From Candidatus Dormiibacterota bacterium (GTDB lineage Bacteria; Chloroflexota; Dormibacteria; Aeolococcales; Aeolococcaceae): a DNA stretch of 5,693 nucleotides. The notes under the pieces were generated by a model. That model was not told where the DNA came from and did not search any database. It saw only the letters and a program-made list of their open reading frames with translations. The position numbers and the translations under genes are program-made. Of this stretch, positions 5,052-5,693 are shown in pieces. The DNA lies in NCBI GenBank assembly GCA_003170875.1, contig PMYJ01000085.1:2961-8653 (forward strand), written 5' to 3'. Within the stretch, counting starts at the first letter, position 1; the number at the start of each line of letters is the position of its first letter.

Positions 5052-5693
5052 TCAGGCCTTGGCCCGTAGCGCCTCGCGTCGGGCGTAGAGCGCCTGGTCG
5101 GCGCGGTCGACGAGGGTGGCGGCGGTGTCACCGCTCTCCAGCGAAGCCAGGCCGCTGCTCACCGAGCGGCCCGAGGTCCGGTCGCGAACGTGCTGCTCGA
5201 TGTCGGCGAGGGTCCGCTCCGCCTCTTCGCGGGTGGCATCGGGGAGGATGCAGACGAACTCGTCCCCACCCCAGCGGATCACCAGGTCATAGGCGCGCAA
5301 GCGTTCGCGGATGGCAGCCACCACGTCGGCGAGCAGAGTGTCTCCGGCCGCGTGACCTTTGCTGTCATTGATGCGCTTGAGGCCGTCGACGTCGATGAAG
5401 ATCGCGGCCACGCCCTTGCCCCCAAAGCGGTGGAAGCGCGCGATCTCCCGGGTCATCGCCTGGAGACCGGCACCCCGGCGGAGCGCTCCGGTGAGGTCGT
5501 CGACCGCTGCCGCCGCAGAGAGGCGCTGGATCTGGCGAACCAGGGCGCGCAGCCGCTCCAGCCCCGCGGCGATGTCGGCGTCGCTCAGTCCGGCGAGCTG
5601 CGTCTGCCGGACACCGAGTGCCGTCGACAGAAGCTCGCGGGCCAACTCTGGGCTGACCGGCTCCTCCGCCGTGAGGCGATGGCCTGTCGCCCA
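5052..5693 (-). CDS. GGDEF-domain diguanylate cyclase, C-terminal part (5' end outside window)
   Basis: Joins two GTP molecules into the second messenger c-di-GMP. The minus-strand frame is open from the right edge to TGA 5052-5054 (213 codons); a TTG at 5645 could start it but has no good ribosome binding site, so the gene probably continues past the edge. Numbering from that TTG: a helical linker (about 20-47, GLERLRALVRQIQRL), DDLTGALRR at the domain entry (49-57), the metal/substrate stretch FIDVDGLKRINDSKGHAAGD (83-102), and the intact active-site loop GGDEF (126-130). The inhibitory RxxD site is intact as RAYD (117-120), exactly five residues before GGDEF, so product inhibition is expected. 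The C-terminal strand and helix SVSSGLASL and DRADQALYARR complete the domain. No EAL domain follows. The sensory part, if any, is outside the window. Activity is inferred from intact motifs. Confidence 0.92.
   Translation of the reverse strand, partial: WATGHRLTAEEPVSPELARELLSTALGVRQTQLAGLSDADIAAGLERLRALVRQIQRLSAAAAVDDLTGALRRGAGLQAMTREIARFHRFGGKGVAAIFIDVDGLKRINDSKGHAAGDTLLADVVAAIRERLRAYDLVIRWGGDEFVCILPDATREEAERTLADIEQHVRDRTSGRSVSSGLASLESGDTAATLVDRADQALYARREALRAKA

Overview
The window is GC-rich, with strongly GC-biased third codon positions and a GTG start, and it shows no mobile elements, tRNA/rRNA genes or CRISPR. This fits a high-GC bacterium such as an actinobacterium or a Chloroflexota/Dormibacterota-type lineage. 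I cannot place it more precisely from the sequence alone.

Left part (1-3429, + strand): a compact sugar-nucleotide operon. It runs from the 3' part of a mannose-1-phosphate guanylyltransferase (cut by the window edge), through an ATP-grasp ligase of the DcsG/RimK-like superfamily and a complete phosphoglucomutase/phosphomannomutase, to a small cupin of the mannose-6-phosphate isomerase type that overlaps the mutase stop by ATGA. Without the ligase these genes supply fructose-6-P -> mannose-6-P -> mannose-1-P -> GDP-mannose, each step on a separate polypeptide. The ligase is the gene that this pathway does not explain. A perfect 24-bp palindrome lies in the gap between the ligase and the mutase.

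Middle (3430-4363, + strand): a polytopic membrane protein of about 280 residues and unknown function, with roughly eight or nine hydrophobic segments. Its start is ambiguous (3524 preferred, 3401 possible).

Right part (4364-5693): a signalling region. After an AT-richer patch with a promoter-like pair of hexamers comes an approximately 130-nt leader with several short hairpins. It precedes a stand-alone response-regulator receiver domain that starts at a GTG with an excellent Shine-Dalgarno. Convergent to it is the C-terminal part of a GGDEF diguanylate cyclase with an intact active site and an intact RxxD inhibitory site, running off the right edge. The two may form a phosphorelay/c-di-GMP pair, but they are convergently transcribed and nothing in the sequence proves a link.

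There is no clear new defence or mobile system here. The items most worth a second look are the ligase inside the GDP-mannose operon, the palindrome before the mutase, and the structured leader before the receiver gene.
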